From assembly GCF_001708445.1 (NCBI RefSeq), contig NZ_CP015637.1, forward strand, positions 5,457,001 through 5,521,000: 64,000 bases of DNA. The letters are read 5' to 3'. This DNA comes from Pseudomonas fluorescens. GTDB taxonomy: Bacteria > Pseudomonadota > Gammaproteobacteria > Pseudomonadales > Pseudomonadaceae. The stretch's first letter is position 1; each line of letters begins with the position of its first letter. Positions 46,733 through 55,794 of the stretch are shown in pieces. A program made the translations under genes and the position numbers. A model generated the notes under the pieces. It worked only from the letters and a program-made list of their open reading frames with translations. It ran no database searches and had not been told where the DNA came from.

Positions 46733-47215
46733 CTACTTACGCACAACCAGATCCAACACCTCATCCCGATCCTTGATCTTCTGCAACACGATCTCCGAGC
46801 GAATATCCATCACCCCCGCCGTGCGGTTCAGGTGGTTCACGATAAAGTCCGAAAAGTGCTTGAGGTTGCGCGCCTGCACCCGTAGCACGTAGTTGCTGGC
46901 GCCGGTGATCACGTAGGCGCTGGCCACTTCCGGCCAGCCTTGCACCTTCTTGATAAACGTCTCATGCCAATCCTCCACATCCTGGCGCAAGGAGAGGTGG
47001 ACGATGGCCTCCAACTCGATCCCCAACTGCTCGGCATTCAGCACCGCGCGATAGCCGCTGATGATGCCTTCGCTCTCCAGCAAGCGCAGGCGGCGCAGGC
47101 AGGCGGAGGGTGACAGCGCGACTTTTTCCGCCAGTTCCTGGTTGCTGATACGGCCATCCTGTTGCAGGAAATGCAGGAGGCGCAGGTCGGTGGCGTCGAG
47201 AATCATGGTTGGCAT
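46733..47215 (-). CDS. Lrp/AsnC-family regulator of kynurenine genes (KynR-like)
   Basis: A 160-residue feast/famine regulator. The helix-turn-helix covers about 20-50 (DGRISNQELAEKVALSPSAC) and the RAM ligand-binding domain about 70-150 (VASAYVITGASNYVLRVQAR). It is divergent from kynU with 134 bases between, the same position as KynR, the kynurenine-responsive activator of P. aeruginosa kyn genes. KynR assignment rests on context. Confidence 0.87.
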   Translation of the reverse strand: MPTMILDATDLRLLHFLQQDGRISNQELAEKVALSPSACLRRLRLLESEGIISGYRAVLNAEQLGIELEAIVHLSLRQDVEDWHETFIKKVQGWPEVASAYVITGASNYVLRVQARNLKHFSDFIVNHLNRTAGVMDIRSEIVLQKIKDRDEVLDLVVRK

Positions 47216-47349
47216 AAATCCGCGTATTTTCGGTTTAAATTCGAATTTCCTACAGCTTAATTAGCGTGTTACCCACCACTTTGCACGAAAATTCTCTAAA
47301 GCTTCGTTCATTATTTGCAGCATCTTCAGCCTAAAAGCCAGGACAGCCC

Positions 47350-48600
47350 ATGACCCCCCGAAGCCATTGCCAAGCCCTCGACGCCCAGGACCCGCTGGCG
47401 CCGCTGCGTCGTCAGTTCGCCTTGCCGGAGGGCGTGATCTATCTCGACGGTAACTCTCTCGGCGCGCGCCCGGTGGCGGCCTTGGCGCGGGCGCAGGCGG
47501 TGATTGCCGAAGAGTGGGGCAATGGCCTGATTCGCAGCTGGAACAGCGCCGGCTGGGCGGATTTGTCCCAGCGCCTGGGCAATCGCCTGGCACCGCTGAT
47601 CGGCGCGCGCGACGGTGAGGTGGTGATCACCGATACCACCTCGATCAACCTGTTCAAGGTGCTCAGCGCCGCGTTGACCGTGCAGCGTCAACGCGCGCCT
47701 GCGCGCAAGGTGATCGTCAGCGAGGCGAGCAACTTTCCGACCGACCTGTATATCGCCGAGGGCCTGGCCGAGCTGCTGCAACAGGGCTATTCCCTGCGCC
47801 TGGTGAACAGCCCGGACGAATTGCCCCAGGCCATCGACCAAGACGTGGCGGTGGTGATGCTCACCCACGTCAACTACAAGACCGGCTACATGTACGACAT
47901 GCAGGCGCTGACCGCCCTGAGCCACGAGTGCGGCGCGCTGAGCCTCTGGGACCTGGCCCATTCGGCGGGCGCGGTGCCCATCGACCTGCATCAGGCCGGT
48001 GCCGATTATGCGATTGGCTGCACCTACAAATACCTCAACGGCGGCCCGGGCTCCCAGGCATTCGTGTGGGTCAACCCGGCGTTGGTGGATGTGGTGCGGC
48101 AGCCGTTGTCGGGCTGGTTCGGACATACCCGGCAGTTCGCCATGGAGTCCACCTATGCGCCGAGTGCTGGCATCGCCCGCTACCTGTGCGGCACCCAGCC
48201 GATCACCTCGCTGGCGATGGTGGAGTGTGGGCTGGAGGTTTTCGAACAGACCGATATGGCCAGCCTGCGCAGCAAGTCCCTGGCGTTGACTGACCTGTTT
48301 ATCGCGTTGGTGGAGGCCCGTTGTGCTGCCCATGAGCTGGTACTGATCACCCCGCGTGAGCACGCCCGGCGTGGCAGTCATGTGAGCTTCGAGCACCCTG
48401 AAGGCTATGCGGTGATCCAGGCGTTGATCGCCCGTGGTGTGATCGGTGACTACCGCGAGCCGCGCATCATGCGCTTTGGGTTTACGCCGTTGTACACAAG
48501 CTTTACCGAGGTGTGGGATGCCGTGGAAATCCTCGGTGAAATCCTCGACAACCGCACCTGGGACCAACCGCAATTCAAAGTCCGCCACAGCGTCACCTGA
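47350..48600 (+). CDS. kynU: kynureninase
   Basis: The 416-residue PLP enzyme cleaves kynurenine to anthranilate and alanine. It carries [12 protein letters not shown] near residue 30, [15 protein letters not shown] (the PLP-pyridine Asp) and the PLP lysine in [37 protein letters not shown] and [18 protein letters not shown] supply substrate contacts. Length matches bacterial KynU. With kynBA it completes tryptophan to anthranilate. The anthranilate dioxygenase genes that would follow are represented only by a relic. Confidence 0.96.
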   Translation: MTPRSHCQALDAQDPLAPLRRQFALPEGVIYLDGNSLGARPVAALARAQAVIAEEWGNGLIRSWNSAGWADLSQRLGNRLAPLIGARDGEVVITDTTSINLFKVLSAALTVQRQRAPARKVIVSEASNFPTDLYIAEGLAELLQQGYSLRLVNSPDELPQAIDQDVAVVMLTHVNYKTGYMYDMQALTALSHECGALSLWDLAHSAGAVPIDLHQAGADYAIGCTYKYLNGGPGSQAFVWVNPALVDVVRQPLSGWFGHTRQFAMESTYAPSAGIARYLCGTQPITSLAMVECGLEVFEQTDMASLRSKSLALTDLFIALVEARCAAHELVLITPREHARRGSHVSFEHPEGYAVIQALIARGVIGDYREPRIMRFGFTPLYTSFTEVWDAVEILGEILDNRTWDQPQFKVRHSVT

Positions 48601-48618
48601 AGATAACGCAGATCAAAA

Positions 48619-48708
48619 TGTGGGAGGGGGCTTGCCCCCGATGACGGTGTGTCAGTCACTTGGATGTTTGCTGATCCACCGCTATCGGGGGCAAGCCCCC
48701 TCCCACAG
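48619..48708. repeat. REP pair (REPIN), GGGAGGGGGCTTGCCCCC family
   Basis: TGTGGGAGGGGGCTTGCCCC at the left and GGGGGCAAGCCCCCTCCCAC at the right, with a GTGTCAGTCA-containing spacer like the 25.1 kb copy. It ends where the permease-like relic begins. Confidence 0.87.
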
Positions 48709-48725
48709 GGGATCTGTGACAACAG

Positions 48726-48958
48726 TTAGACCGTGCAACGCCATCGGCTATGCCGGCCCCAGCGTACGGGTGAGCTACGCCATCGGGACGTTGATCACCT
48801 TGCTGCTGATGGGCGCGGTGATGATCACCACCTATTTCACCGAGGCGTTCAAGGTGACGTTGGTATTTGGCGTGCCGTTCCTGCTGATCCTGTCGGCGGT
48901 GTATTACGGGTTTTTCCGCAAGGGCAGGGTCAAGGCGTCGAACAGGGCCCTGGCGTAA
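48726..48958 (+). pseudogene. 3' relic of a membrane transporter-like gene
   Basis: In one frame from the REP edge to the stop at 48958 the sequence reads IGYAGPSVRVSYAIGTLITL, then two strongly hydrophobic stretches (about 48780-48830 and 48850-48910) and a basic tail, YYGFFRKGRVKASNRALA. An in-frame GTG at 48770 has no ribosome-binding site. The look is that of the last two helices of an amino acid or MFS permease whose 5' part was lost at the REP. Its last 55 bases overlap the convergent LysR gene. The parent family is a guess. Confidence 0.4.
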
Positions 48959-49803
48959 CCTGGCAGGTGGTCGAACGAGCGCGCGCATAACAGCAGTGTT
49001 CGACAGGCCCAATCTTCTCGCAACGGTTGGGCCTTGAAGCGCTGCTCCAACGGCCAACGGGCCAGCGCCGCCTGGGGCACGATCCCCAGGCCCGCGCCGC
49101 GTGCAACCATGCGCATCACCCCGTCAAAACTCTCGGCGCGGATGCGCGTTTGCAGGCGAAACCCCGCGTGCAACGCCTGTTCTTCCAGGTACACCGCCAG
49201 CGCGCTATGGGCGGCCAGGCCCACATAGTCGTAATGCAGGCTGTCGATAAAGGTCACCGTACTTGCTGCCGTCAACGGATGCTCCAGCGGCATGATCAGC
49301 ACCAGTGGATCGTCGCGAAACGCGAGGGTCTGCAAGCCGTGGGCGTCCACGGCGTCGGAGATGATCCCCAGGTCCGCCGTGCCCTGGCGCAAGGCTTGGG
49401 TGATGCGCAGGCTTGGCAGTTCCTGCAGGTCGATATCGAGGTTGGGGTGTTCGCGCAGAAAGTCCGCGAGCAGTTCCGGCAGGTATTCGCTGAGCGCGGT
49501 GGTGTTGCACAGCAGGCGCACCTGGCCTTTGACGCCGTTGGCGTATTCCGCGAGGTCCTGTTGCAGGTGCTCGGCCTGTTGCAGCAGCAGGCGGGCGTGA
49601 CGGGCCAAGGCTTTTCCCGCAGGTGTGGGGGTGACGCCTCGACGCCCACGGTCGAGAAACTCGATGCCCAACGAGGCCTCCATCGCCCGGATGCGCGCGC
49701 TGGCGGCGGCCAGGGATAAATGACTGCGGGCCGCGCCGGCGGTGATATTGCCGGTGTCGAGGACGTGCAGGTAGAGGCGCAGGTCGATCAGGTCAAAGTG
49801 CAT
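48904..49803 (-). CDS. LysR-family transcriptional regulator
   Basis: A 299-residue LysR protein with the helix-turn-helix in GNITAGAARSHLSLAAASAR (about residues 17-36) and an effector domain from about 92. The ATG at 49803 gives the family length and start (MHFDLIDLRLYLHVLDTG). A longer frame to 49992 runs through a REP and is not used. It is divergent from the TauE-type transporter, its probable target. Confidence 0.87.
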   Translation of the reverse strand: MHFDLIDLRLYLHVLDTGNITAGAARSHLSLAAASARIRAMEASLGIEFLDRGRRGVTPTPAGKALARHARLLLQQAEHLQQDLAEYANGVKGQVRLLCNTTALSEYLPELLADFLREHPNLDIDLQELPSLRITQALRQGTADLGIISDAVDAHGLQTLAFRDDPLVLIMPLEHPLTAASTVTFIDSLHYDYVGLAAHSALAVYLEEQALHAGFRLQTRIRAESFDGVMRMVARGAGLGIVPQAALARWPLEQRFKAQPLREDWACRTLLLCARSFDHLPGYARALFDALTLPLRKNP

Positions 49804-49824
49804 GGCTGATTGCTCGGGTGATGG

Positions 49825-49917
49825 GGCTGGCCTCATCGGGAGCAAGTCGACGCCTCGCACCGCCCCTCCCTCATTTGAAATGCAGCCCAAGTGTGGGAGG
49901 GAGCTTGCTCCCGATGA
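49825..49917. repeat. degenerate REP pair
   Basis: CCTCATCGGGAGCAAG at the left faces GTGTGGGAGGGAGCTTGCTC at the right (49890-49917), with a diverged CCCCTCCCTC segment inside. It is a weathered member of the GGGAGG family, in the gap between the divergent LysR and TauE genes. Confidence 0.65.
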
Positions 49918-49999
49918 GGCCTCAGCCTCATGCAAAACAAGAGGCTGCCTCAGTATATGGCGAATTTCCGAGCTTATCGAAAAGTCGCACAATCGGCCT

Positions 50000-50764
50000 A
50001 TGAATACCCTCCTCGCGTTTTACCAAAACCTCGGCCCCGCCCTTACCTTGCTGGTGATCGGCACCTTCCTGCTGGCTGGCACCGTCAAGGGCGTGATCGG
50101 CCTCGGCCTGCCCACCGTGGCCATGGGCATGCTCGGCCTGGCTATGTTGCCGGCGCAGGCTGCGGCGTTGCTGATCATCCCTTCGACCGTCACCAACCTG
50201 TGGCAATTGGCATTCGGCGGGCACCTGAGTGCTTTGCTCAAGCGCCTGTGGCCGATGTTGCTGCTGATTTTCCTCGGTACCGGGCTGGGCACGGTGTGGC
50301 TGGGAATGGACGGCGGGCAATGGGTGGTGCGCGCGTTGGGCGCGGCGTTGCTGGCGTATGCACTGAGTGGACTGTTCCTGCCCACGTTCAAGGTCAACGC
50401 TCCAACCGAGCGCTGGCTGGGCCCGCTGTGTGGGCTGGTCACCGGCGTGATCACCTCGGCGACCGGCGTGTTCGTGATCCCTGCGGTGCCGTACCTGCAA
50501 GCGTTGGGGTTGAATCGCGATCAGTTGGTGCAGGCGTTGGGGCTGTCGTTCAGCGTGTCGACCCTAGCGTTGGCCGCGGGATTGGCCTGGCGTGGCACCT
50601 TGGGCGGGGGAGAAGTCAGTGCCTCGTTGCTGGCGCTGGTGCCGGCGCTGCTGGGTATGTGGCTGGGCCAGGTGGTGCGCCAGCGCATCAGTGCGCTGTT
50701 GTTCAAGCGCGTGTTTTTTATCGGTATGGCCTTGTTGGGCGGGCATCTGCTGATCAGCGGTTAA
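50000..50764 (+). CDS. TauE/SafE-family transporter
   Basis: A 254-residue inner-membrane protein with about eight helices. Family motifs are GTVKGVIGLGLPTVAMGML (about 27-45) and the repeat-related GLVTGVITSATGVFVIPAVP (about 146-165). TauE/SafE members export sulfite or sulfoacetate or take up anions; the substrate here is unknown. The ATG at 50000 was chosen from the family start MNTLLAFYQNLGPALT. No strong ribosome-binding site is visible. Confidence 0.85.
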   Translation: MNTLLAFYQNLGPALTLLVIGTFLLAGTVKGVIGLGLPTVAMGMLGLAMLPAQAAALLIIPSTVTNLWQLAFGGHLSALLKRLWPMLLLIFLGTGLGTVWLGMDGGQWVVRALGAALLAYALSGLFLPTFKVNAPTERWLGPLCGLVTGVITSATGVFVIPAVPYLQALGLNRDQLVQALGLSFSVSTLALAAGLAWRGTLGGGEVSASLLALVPALLGMWLGQVVRQRISALLFKRVFFIGMALLGGHLLISG

Positions 50765-50882
50765 CAATGATTGAGGTATTCATGATTTCTGGTCAAAAGT
50801 ATTTTGCTCAGTGGTGGCTTATTCCAAGGGGCCGAGGCCGATAGTCTGCGTCCAGACATTTTCAACCTTCTGGACGCTTCCC

Positions 50883-51473
50883 ATGAAAAAAGTACTCCTG
50901 CTCAATGGCGGCAAAAAGTTCGCCCACTCCGATGGCCGCTACAACACCACCCTGCATGACACCGCCTTGGCGGTGTTGGACCGAGGCGGTATCGACGTCA
51001 AAGTCACCCATATCGATGCCGGCTACGACGTGGCCGAAGAGGTCGCCAAATTCCTCTGGGCCGACGTGATCATTTACCAGATGCCTGGCTGGTGGATGGG
51101 CGCGCCGTGGGTCGTCAAGAAGTACATCGACGAAGTCTTCACCGAAGGCCACGGCAGCCTGTACGCCAGCGATGGTCGCACCCGCTCCGACGCCTCGCAG
51201 AAATACGGCAGCGGTGGCCTCATCCAGGGCAAGCAGTACATGCTGTCGCTGACCTGGAACGCCCCGCAGCAAGCCTTTGACGACCCGACTGACTTCTTCG
51301 AAGCCAAGGGCGTGGACGCGGTGTACTTCCCGTTCCACAAAGCCAACGAGTTCCTCGGCATGACCGGCCTGCCGACCTTCCTCTGCGTGGACGTGATGAA
51401 ACGCCCGGCCATCGAGGCCGATGTGGCGCGCTACGAGCAGCATCTGGCGCAGGTGTTCAACCTCCCGGTGTAA
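50883..51473 (+). CDS. mdaB: NADPH:quinone reductase MdaB-like flavoprotein
   Basis: A 196-residue flavodoxin-fold reductase. The N-terminus MKKVLLLNGGKKFAHSDGRY and IYQMPGWWMGAPWVVKKYID match MdaB (modulator of drug activity B), which reduces quinones by two electrons with NADPH. GSGGLIQGKQYMLSLTWNAP is the flavin-binding C-terminal part. It lies 30 bases upstream of a LysR gene on the same strand. Confidence 0.9.
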   Translation: MKKVLLLNGGKKFAHSDGRYNTTLHDTALAVLDRGGIDVKVTHIDAGYDVAEEVAKFLWADVIIYQMPGWWMGAPWVVKKYIDEVFTEGHGSLYASDGRTRSDASQKYGSGGLIQGKQYMLSLTWNAPQQAFDDPTDFFEAKGVDAVYFPFHKANEFLGMTGLPTFLCVDVMKRPAIEADVARYEQHLAQVFNLPV

Positions 51474-51503
51474 GCTGCGCTGAACCGATAATGAGGACCG
51501 CCT

Positions 51504-52400
51504 GTGAAAGCCCGATCCGATGAGCTACAGATCTTCGTCAGCGTGATTGAGTGCGGCTCGATTTCCGCGGCGGCGGAACAGGTCGGGCAGACGCCGTCAG
51601 CGGTCAGCCGCACGCTGTCGCGCCTGGAAGCCAAGCTTGAGACCACGCTGATCAACCGCACCACGCGGCGCATGGACCTGACCGAGGAGGGCAAGTACTT
51701 CTTCGAGCAGGCCAAGCTGATCCTGGCGCAGATGGACGAGCTGGAGGAGCGCCTGTCGTCCCGCCAGAAAAATCCGGCCGGGCGCCTGCGTATCAACGCC
51801 GCCGTGCCGTTCATGCTGCATGGGATCGTGCCGTACATCGCTGAGTTTCGCAGCCTGTACCCGGACATCCAGCTGGAGCTGAACAGCGATGATTTGATCA
51901 TCGACCTGCTGGAGCAAAGCACCGACATCGCCATTCGCATTGGCGCCCTGGCCGACTCCACCCTGCATGCGCGCTCCCTCGGCTGGTCGCCGCTGCATAT
52001 CCTCGCCAGCCCCGCCTACCTCAAGCAGCATGGTGCGCCGACGACGGTTGCCGAACTGGCCGACCACACCTTGCTCGGCTTCACCCAGACCGAAACCCTC
52101 AACCATTGGCCCCTGCGCCATGTGGAAGGTGACCGCTGGCTGATCCAGCCCGGCATTGCTGCGTCCAGCGGTGAAACCTTGCGGCAGCTGGCGCTGGAAG
52201 GACAGGGCATTTGCTGCCTGTCCAACTTCATGACCGTCGACGACATCAATGCCGGGCGCCTGGTGCCGGTGCTGGAGGCGTTCAACAGTGGCTATCGCCA
52301 GCCGATCCATGCGGTGTTCTACCGCAATTCGCAGTTGGCCTTACGCATCCAGTGCTTCCTGGACTTCATCCAAGCCAAGCTGGCGCGGTATGCCTGCTGA
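51504..52400 (+). CDS. LysR-family transcriptional regulator
   Basis: A 298-residue LysR regulator of the AaeR/DmlR-like branch. The helix-turn-helix is in GSISAAAEQVGQTPSAVSRT (about 17-36), the ligand domain starts near residue 91 (GRLRINAAVPFMLHGIVPYI) and LEQSTDIAIRIGAL is characteristic. It starts 30 bases after mdaB behind TGAGGA and probably controls mdaB or the following SDR gene. Confidence 0.87.
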   Translation: MKARSDELQIFVSVIECGSISAAAEQVGQTPSAVSRTLSRLEAKLETTLINRTTRRMDLTEEGKYFFEQAKLILAQMDELEERLSSRQKNPAGRLRINAAVPFMLHGIVPYIAEFRSLYPDIQLELNSDDLIIDLLEQSTDIAIRIGALADSTLHARSLGWSPLHILASPAYLKQHGAPTTVAELADHTLLGFTQTETLNHWPLRHVEGDRWLIQPGIAASSGETLRQLALEGQGICCLSNFMTVDDINAGRLVPVLEAFNSGYRQPIHAVFYRNSQLALRIQCFLDFIQAKLARYAC

Positions 52401-52503
52401 TTCGTGACCGTCACGCAAGAGTGAATTGGGCGCTGCGGGCTTATTCGGCAGGGATGAGTCCGTAACAATGGACCCATCACTTACCCCGTCAGGAGCACTC
52501 TCC

Positions 52504-53397
52504 ATGAACGTATTCATTACCGGCGCAGCCGGTTTTATCGGCGGTTCCATCGCCACTGGCCTGGTCAAGGCCGGCCACACGGTTACCGGTCTGGTACGCA
52601 GCGCCGGGCAAGCGGCTGAAATGACCGCCCTGGGCATCAACCCGGTGATCGGTACCCTCGATGACGCCGCCGTATTGACCGCGCAGGCGCACAAAGCCGA
52701 TGCGGTGATCAATGCCGCGAGCAGCGACCACCGTGCCGCGGTGGAAACCCTGCTGGCTGCGCTGAAAGGCTCGAACAAGCCATTCCTGCATACCAGCGGT
52801 TCGAGCATTGTGGGCGATGCGTCGGGCGGCAAGGCCAGTGATGTCATCTATTTCGAAGACAACCTGCCGGAGCCGACCGTCGACAAGGCTGCACGCGTGG
52901 CCATCGACAACCTGGTCCTGGCGGCTGCCCGCGACGGCGTGAATTCGGCCGTGATCTGCAACACCCTGATCTACGGCCACAGCCTGGGCGTGAAGCGTGA
53001 CAGCGTGCAATTGCCGCGCTTGCTCAAGCAGGCGCGCAAGAGCGGAGTGGTGCGCCATGTGGGGACGGGGCAAAACATTTGGTCCAACGTGCACATTGAA
53101 GACGTGGTGGCGCTGTACCTGCTGGCGCTGAAGAAGAATGTGCCGGGGACGTTCTACTTTGTGGAAAGCGGCGAGGCCTCGTTTATCGACATGACCACCG
53201 CGATCGCCCAAGCCCTGAACCTGGGTAAGCCGCAGGATTGGCCACTGGCCGAGGCTGAAGCCGAATGGGGCTATGAAATGGCCAACTATGGCCTGGGCTC
53301 CAACAGCCGCGTGCGCGGCAAGCATGCCCGCGAGTTGCTGGGCTGGGCACCGAAGCGCACGTCGGTGGTGGAGTGGATTCGCCACGAGATGGTCTAG
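52504..53397 (+). CDS. NAD-dependent epimerase/dehydratase family (extended SDR)
   Basis: A 297-residue extended SDR. The nucleotide motif is FITGAAGFIGGSIATGLVKA (about 4-23). It has an HTSGSSIVG strand and a C-terminal WAPKRTSVVEWIRHEM. The usual YxxxK is not evident in the expected place (ICNTLIYGHSLGVKRDSVQL is nearby), so it may be an atypical member. The ATG at 52504 follows CAGGAGCA. Substrate unknown. Confidence 0.8.
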   Translation: MNVFITGAAGFIGGSIATGLVKAGHTVTGLVRSAGQAAEMTALGINPVIGTLDDAAVLTAQAHKADAVINAASSDHRAAVETLLAALKGSNKPFLHTSGSSIVGDASGGKASDVIYFEDNLPEPTVDKAARVAIDNLVLAAARDGVNSAVICNTLIYGHSLGVKRDSVQLPRLLKQARKSGVVRHVGTGQNIWSNVHIEDVVALYLLALKKNVPGTFYFVESGEASFIDMTTAIAQALNLGKPQDWPLAEAEAEWGYEMANYGLGSNSRVRGKHARELLGWAPKRTSVVEWIRHEMV

Positions 53398-53426
53398 GTT
53401 TTCTGCGATTCACTGATGGCAAGCGG

Positions 53427-53700
53427 ATTTGTTGTGGCAGCAGGCTTACTGTGGCAAGCAGGCTTGTTGTGGCAGCAGGCTTACTGTGGCAGCAGGCTTG
53501 TTGTGGCGAGCGGGCTTGCCCCGCGTTGGGCTGCGCAGCAGCCCCTGTAAGCTACCGCATGCATCCAGACAGAAATGCAGTGAATGGTTTTGGGGCTGCT
53601 TCGCAGCCCAACGCGGGGCAAGCCCGCTCGCCACAGTGACAGTGTTGCTCCTTAACTGACTGGCATTGCAACAAGCCCACTTGCCGCAGGGGGTTGCCTG
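53427..53700. repeat. REP pair with tandem half-unit expansion
   Basis: Five imperfect copies of a 15-17 base unit (GTGGCAGCAGGCTTACT / GTGGCAAGCAGGCTTGTT) stand in a row at about 53431-53515. They lead into a full inverted pair, GTGGCGAGCGGGCTTGCCCC ... GGGGCAAGCCCGCTCGCCAC (about 53502-53636). A degenerate half unit follows at 53670-53690. The 362-base gap contains nothing else. Confidence 0.8.
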
Positions 53701-53759
53701 CCTTAAAAATCTGGTCCCGTCGCGCTCAATTCCGTACCATTCCCCGCCTTACTCCCGCA

Positions 53760-55220
53760 ATGCCCTGGTACCTCATGAACCTCACCCGACTGCGCGCCGA
53801 TGCACTGGCCGGCCTCACCACGTCTTTCGCGTTGCTGCCCGAATGCATCGCCTTTGCCTTGGTGGCTCACCTCAACCCGCTGATGGGACTCTACGGCGCT
53901 TTCATCATCTGCACCCTCACCGCGTTGTTCGGCGGCCGGCCGGGCATGGTCTCCGGGGCGGCGGGGTCGATGGCGGTGGTGATCGTCGCGCTGGTGGTGC
54001 AACACGGCGTGGAGTATTTGCTGGCGACGGTGTTGTTGGGCGGGCTGATCATGGTTGCGTTCGGCCTGCTACGCCTGGGCAAGCTGGTGCGCATGGTGCC
54101 CTACCCGGTGATGTTGGGGTTCGTCAACGGCTTGGCGATCATCATTGCCTTGGCGCAACTGGAGCATTTCAAGAGCGGTGAACGCTGGCTCAGCGGCACG
54201 CCGCTGTATGTGATGACCGGCCTGGTGCTGGTGACCATGGCCATCGTCTACCTGCTGCCGCGCGTCACCCGTGCCGTGCCGCCTGCGCTGGTGGCGATTC
54301 TTGGCGTGGGCCTGGCGGTGTACCTGCTGGGCTTGCCAACACGCACGCTGGGCGACATGGCCCACATCGCCGGTGGCCTGCCCACCTTCGCGCTGCCGCA
54401 GATACCCTGGTCGCTGGACACCCTCGGCATCATCGCGCCTTACGCGTTCCTGATGGCCATGGTCGGCCTGCTGGAAACCCTGCTGACCCTCAACCTTACC
54501 GACGAAATCACCGAGACCCGTGGCTACCCGGACCGCGAAAGCGTGGCCCTGGGCGCGGCGAATATGGTCTCGGGCCTGTTCGGCGGCATGGGCGGTTGCG
54601 CGATGATCGGGCAAACCGTGATCAACCTCAGTTCCGGCGGGCGCGGGCGTTTCTCCGGCGTGTTTGCCGGGGTAATGATCCTGTTGTTCATTCTGTTTCT
54701 GTCACCGCTGATTGAACGCATCCCGCTGGCGGCGCTGGTGGGCGTGATGTTCGTGGTGTCGCAGCAGACCTTTGCCTGGGCGTCGCTGCGGGTGATCAAC
54801 AAGGTGCCGCTCAATGATGTGCTGGTGATTCTCGCGGTGACCGTGATCACCGTGTTCACCGACCTGGCCACGGCGGTGCTCTGCGGCATTCTGATCGCAG
54901 CGCTGAACTTCGCCTGGCAACAGGCGCGGGAGTTGTATGCGGATGAACACCTGGAAAACGACGGCAGCAAGCTCTACCGCCTGCATGGCACGTTGTTCTT
55001 TGCCTCGACCACGCCGTTCCTGAACCAGTTCGACCCCGCCAACGACCCGGCGCACGTGACCCTGGATTGCCGCCACCTGAGCGTTGTCGACTACTCGGCG
55101 ATTGCCGCGCTGATGACCCTGCGCGAGCGCTACAGCAAGGCCGGCAAGCATCTGCGGGTGCTGCATTTGTCCGAGCGCTGCAAGAAGCTGCTCAAGCGTG
55201 CCAAGGTTCACCACGATTGA
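53760..55220 (+). CDS. SulP-family inorganic anion transporter
   Basis: A 486-residue transporter with about ten to twelve helices and a C-terminal STAS domain (about 400-480, VTLDCRHLSVVDYSAIAALM). The membrane part has ADALAGLTTSFALLPECIAF near the start, where SulP proteins carry their first motif, and GLFGGMGGCAMIGQTVINLS in the middle. It resembles the short SulP branch annotated as sulfate or bicarbonate transporters. Start choice is uncertain: 53760 (MPWYLMNLTRL) or 53775. Confidence 0.85.
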   Translation: MPWYLMNLTRLRADALAGLTTSFALLPECIAFALVAHLNPLMGLYGAFIICTLTALFGGRPGMVSGAAGSMAVVIVALVVQHGVEYLLATVLLGGLIMVAFGLLRLGKLVRMVPYPVMLGFVNGLAIIIALAQLEHFKSGERWLSGTPLYVMTGLVLVTMAIVYLLPRVTRAVPPALVAILGVGLAVYLLGLPTRTLGDMAHIAGGLPTFALPQIPWSLDTLGIIAPYAFLMAMVGLLETLLTLNLTDEITETRGYPDRESVALGAANMVSGLFGGMGGCAMIGQTVINLSSGGRGRFSGVFAGVMILLFILFLSPLIERIPLAALVGVMFVVSQQTFAWASLRVINKVPLNDVLVILAVTVITVFTDLATAVLCGILIAALNFAWQQARELYADEHLENDGSKLYRLHGTLFFASTTPFLNQFDPANDPAHVTLDCRHLSVVDYSAIAALMTLRERYSKAGKHLRVLHLSERCKKLLKRAKVHHD

Positions 55221-55230
55221 TCACACACAC

Positions 55231-55462
55231 CTGTAGGAGCGAGCTTGCTCGCGAAAAACGTCAACGATAACGCGTGTTTCCTGAATCAACGCGGCGCCTG
55301 TGAGTTTTTCGCGAGCAAGCGACTGAGCCCTGTAGCGTACAGGACCCGGTCCGCTGTAGCCTAACCAACAGCTGTCCAGCTTTTGGGGCGCACTTCAGAG
55401 TGACAGAACCCTAGGGACGGGCTGACACATGGCTATAGGGGTCAAGCCCCTCCCACATTTGG
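55231..55462. repeat. broken and chimeric REP elements
   Basis: A GTAGGAGCGAGC-family pair begins normally at 55231 but its right arm stops at GCGAGCAAGC (55320). There it is joined to unrelated sequence (GACTGAGCCCTGTAGCGTAC). A lone right half of the GGGAGGGG family follows at 55435-55462 (GGGGTCAAGCCCCTCCCACA). The junction at 55320 looks like a recombination or deletion scar. Confidence 0.75.
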
Positions 55463-55491
55463 TTTTGCGGTGTACTCGAAGCAGCGTTCGT

Positions 55492-55782
55492 TTAACTGCC
55501 CGGCGTTATCGCCTGCGTCAAGTCATCCACCACCGCCTTGCCCATCTCACACAGGTAATGCGCAGCCCACGCGTATTGCTCACCACGCACATCCATGGCA
55601 GCTTCCATCGCGAGTTTTTTGGAGTAGAAGAGCAGGGTGGAGGCGTGCTCCAGCGCTTCGCCGATGGGCATGCCGGAGTTGACGCGGAAAAGCGGTTTTT
55701 GGTTTTCGCCGTAGTCGCCGAAGGTGACGACGCCGAGAGTGGTGAGGGAGGAAAGGGGGGGATCGGGGACGATCTTGGACAT
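55492..55782 (-). CDS. small DUF6124/DUF3077-type Pseudomonas protein
   Basis: A 96-residue protein beginning MSKIVPDPPLSSLTTLGVV, with EALEHASTLLFYSKKLAMEA and a helical C-terminus. This pattern (KIVPDPP start, then two helices) is that of a small Pseudomonas-specific family of unknown function. The helix carries paired hydrophobic residues suited to dimerisation. It is preceded on the minus strand by an unusually long structured leader (55795-56060). Confidence 0.75.
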   Translation of the reverse strand: MSKIVPDPPLSSLTTLGVVTFGDYGENQKPLFRVNSGMPIGEALEHASTLLFYSKKLAMEAAMDVRGEQYAWAAHYLCEMGKAVVDDLTQAITPGS

Positions 55783-55794
55783 GGTTTTTCCTTA

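Noticed and set aside
47326..48588. 420-codon frame antisense to kynU
   Set aside because: kynU is certain from its PLP motifs. The antisense product has no recognisable domain.
53427..53636. Possible CRISPR array
   Set aside because: The units are only 15-17 bases long, adjoin without spacers and match REP half-units. No cas genes are present.
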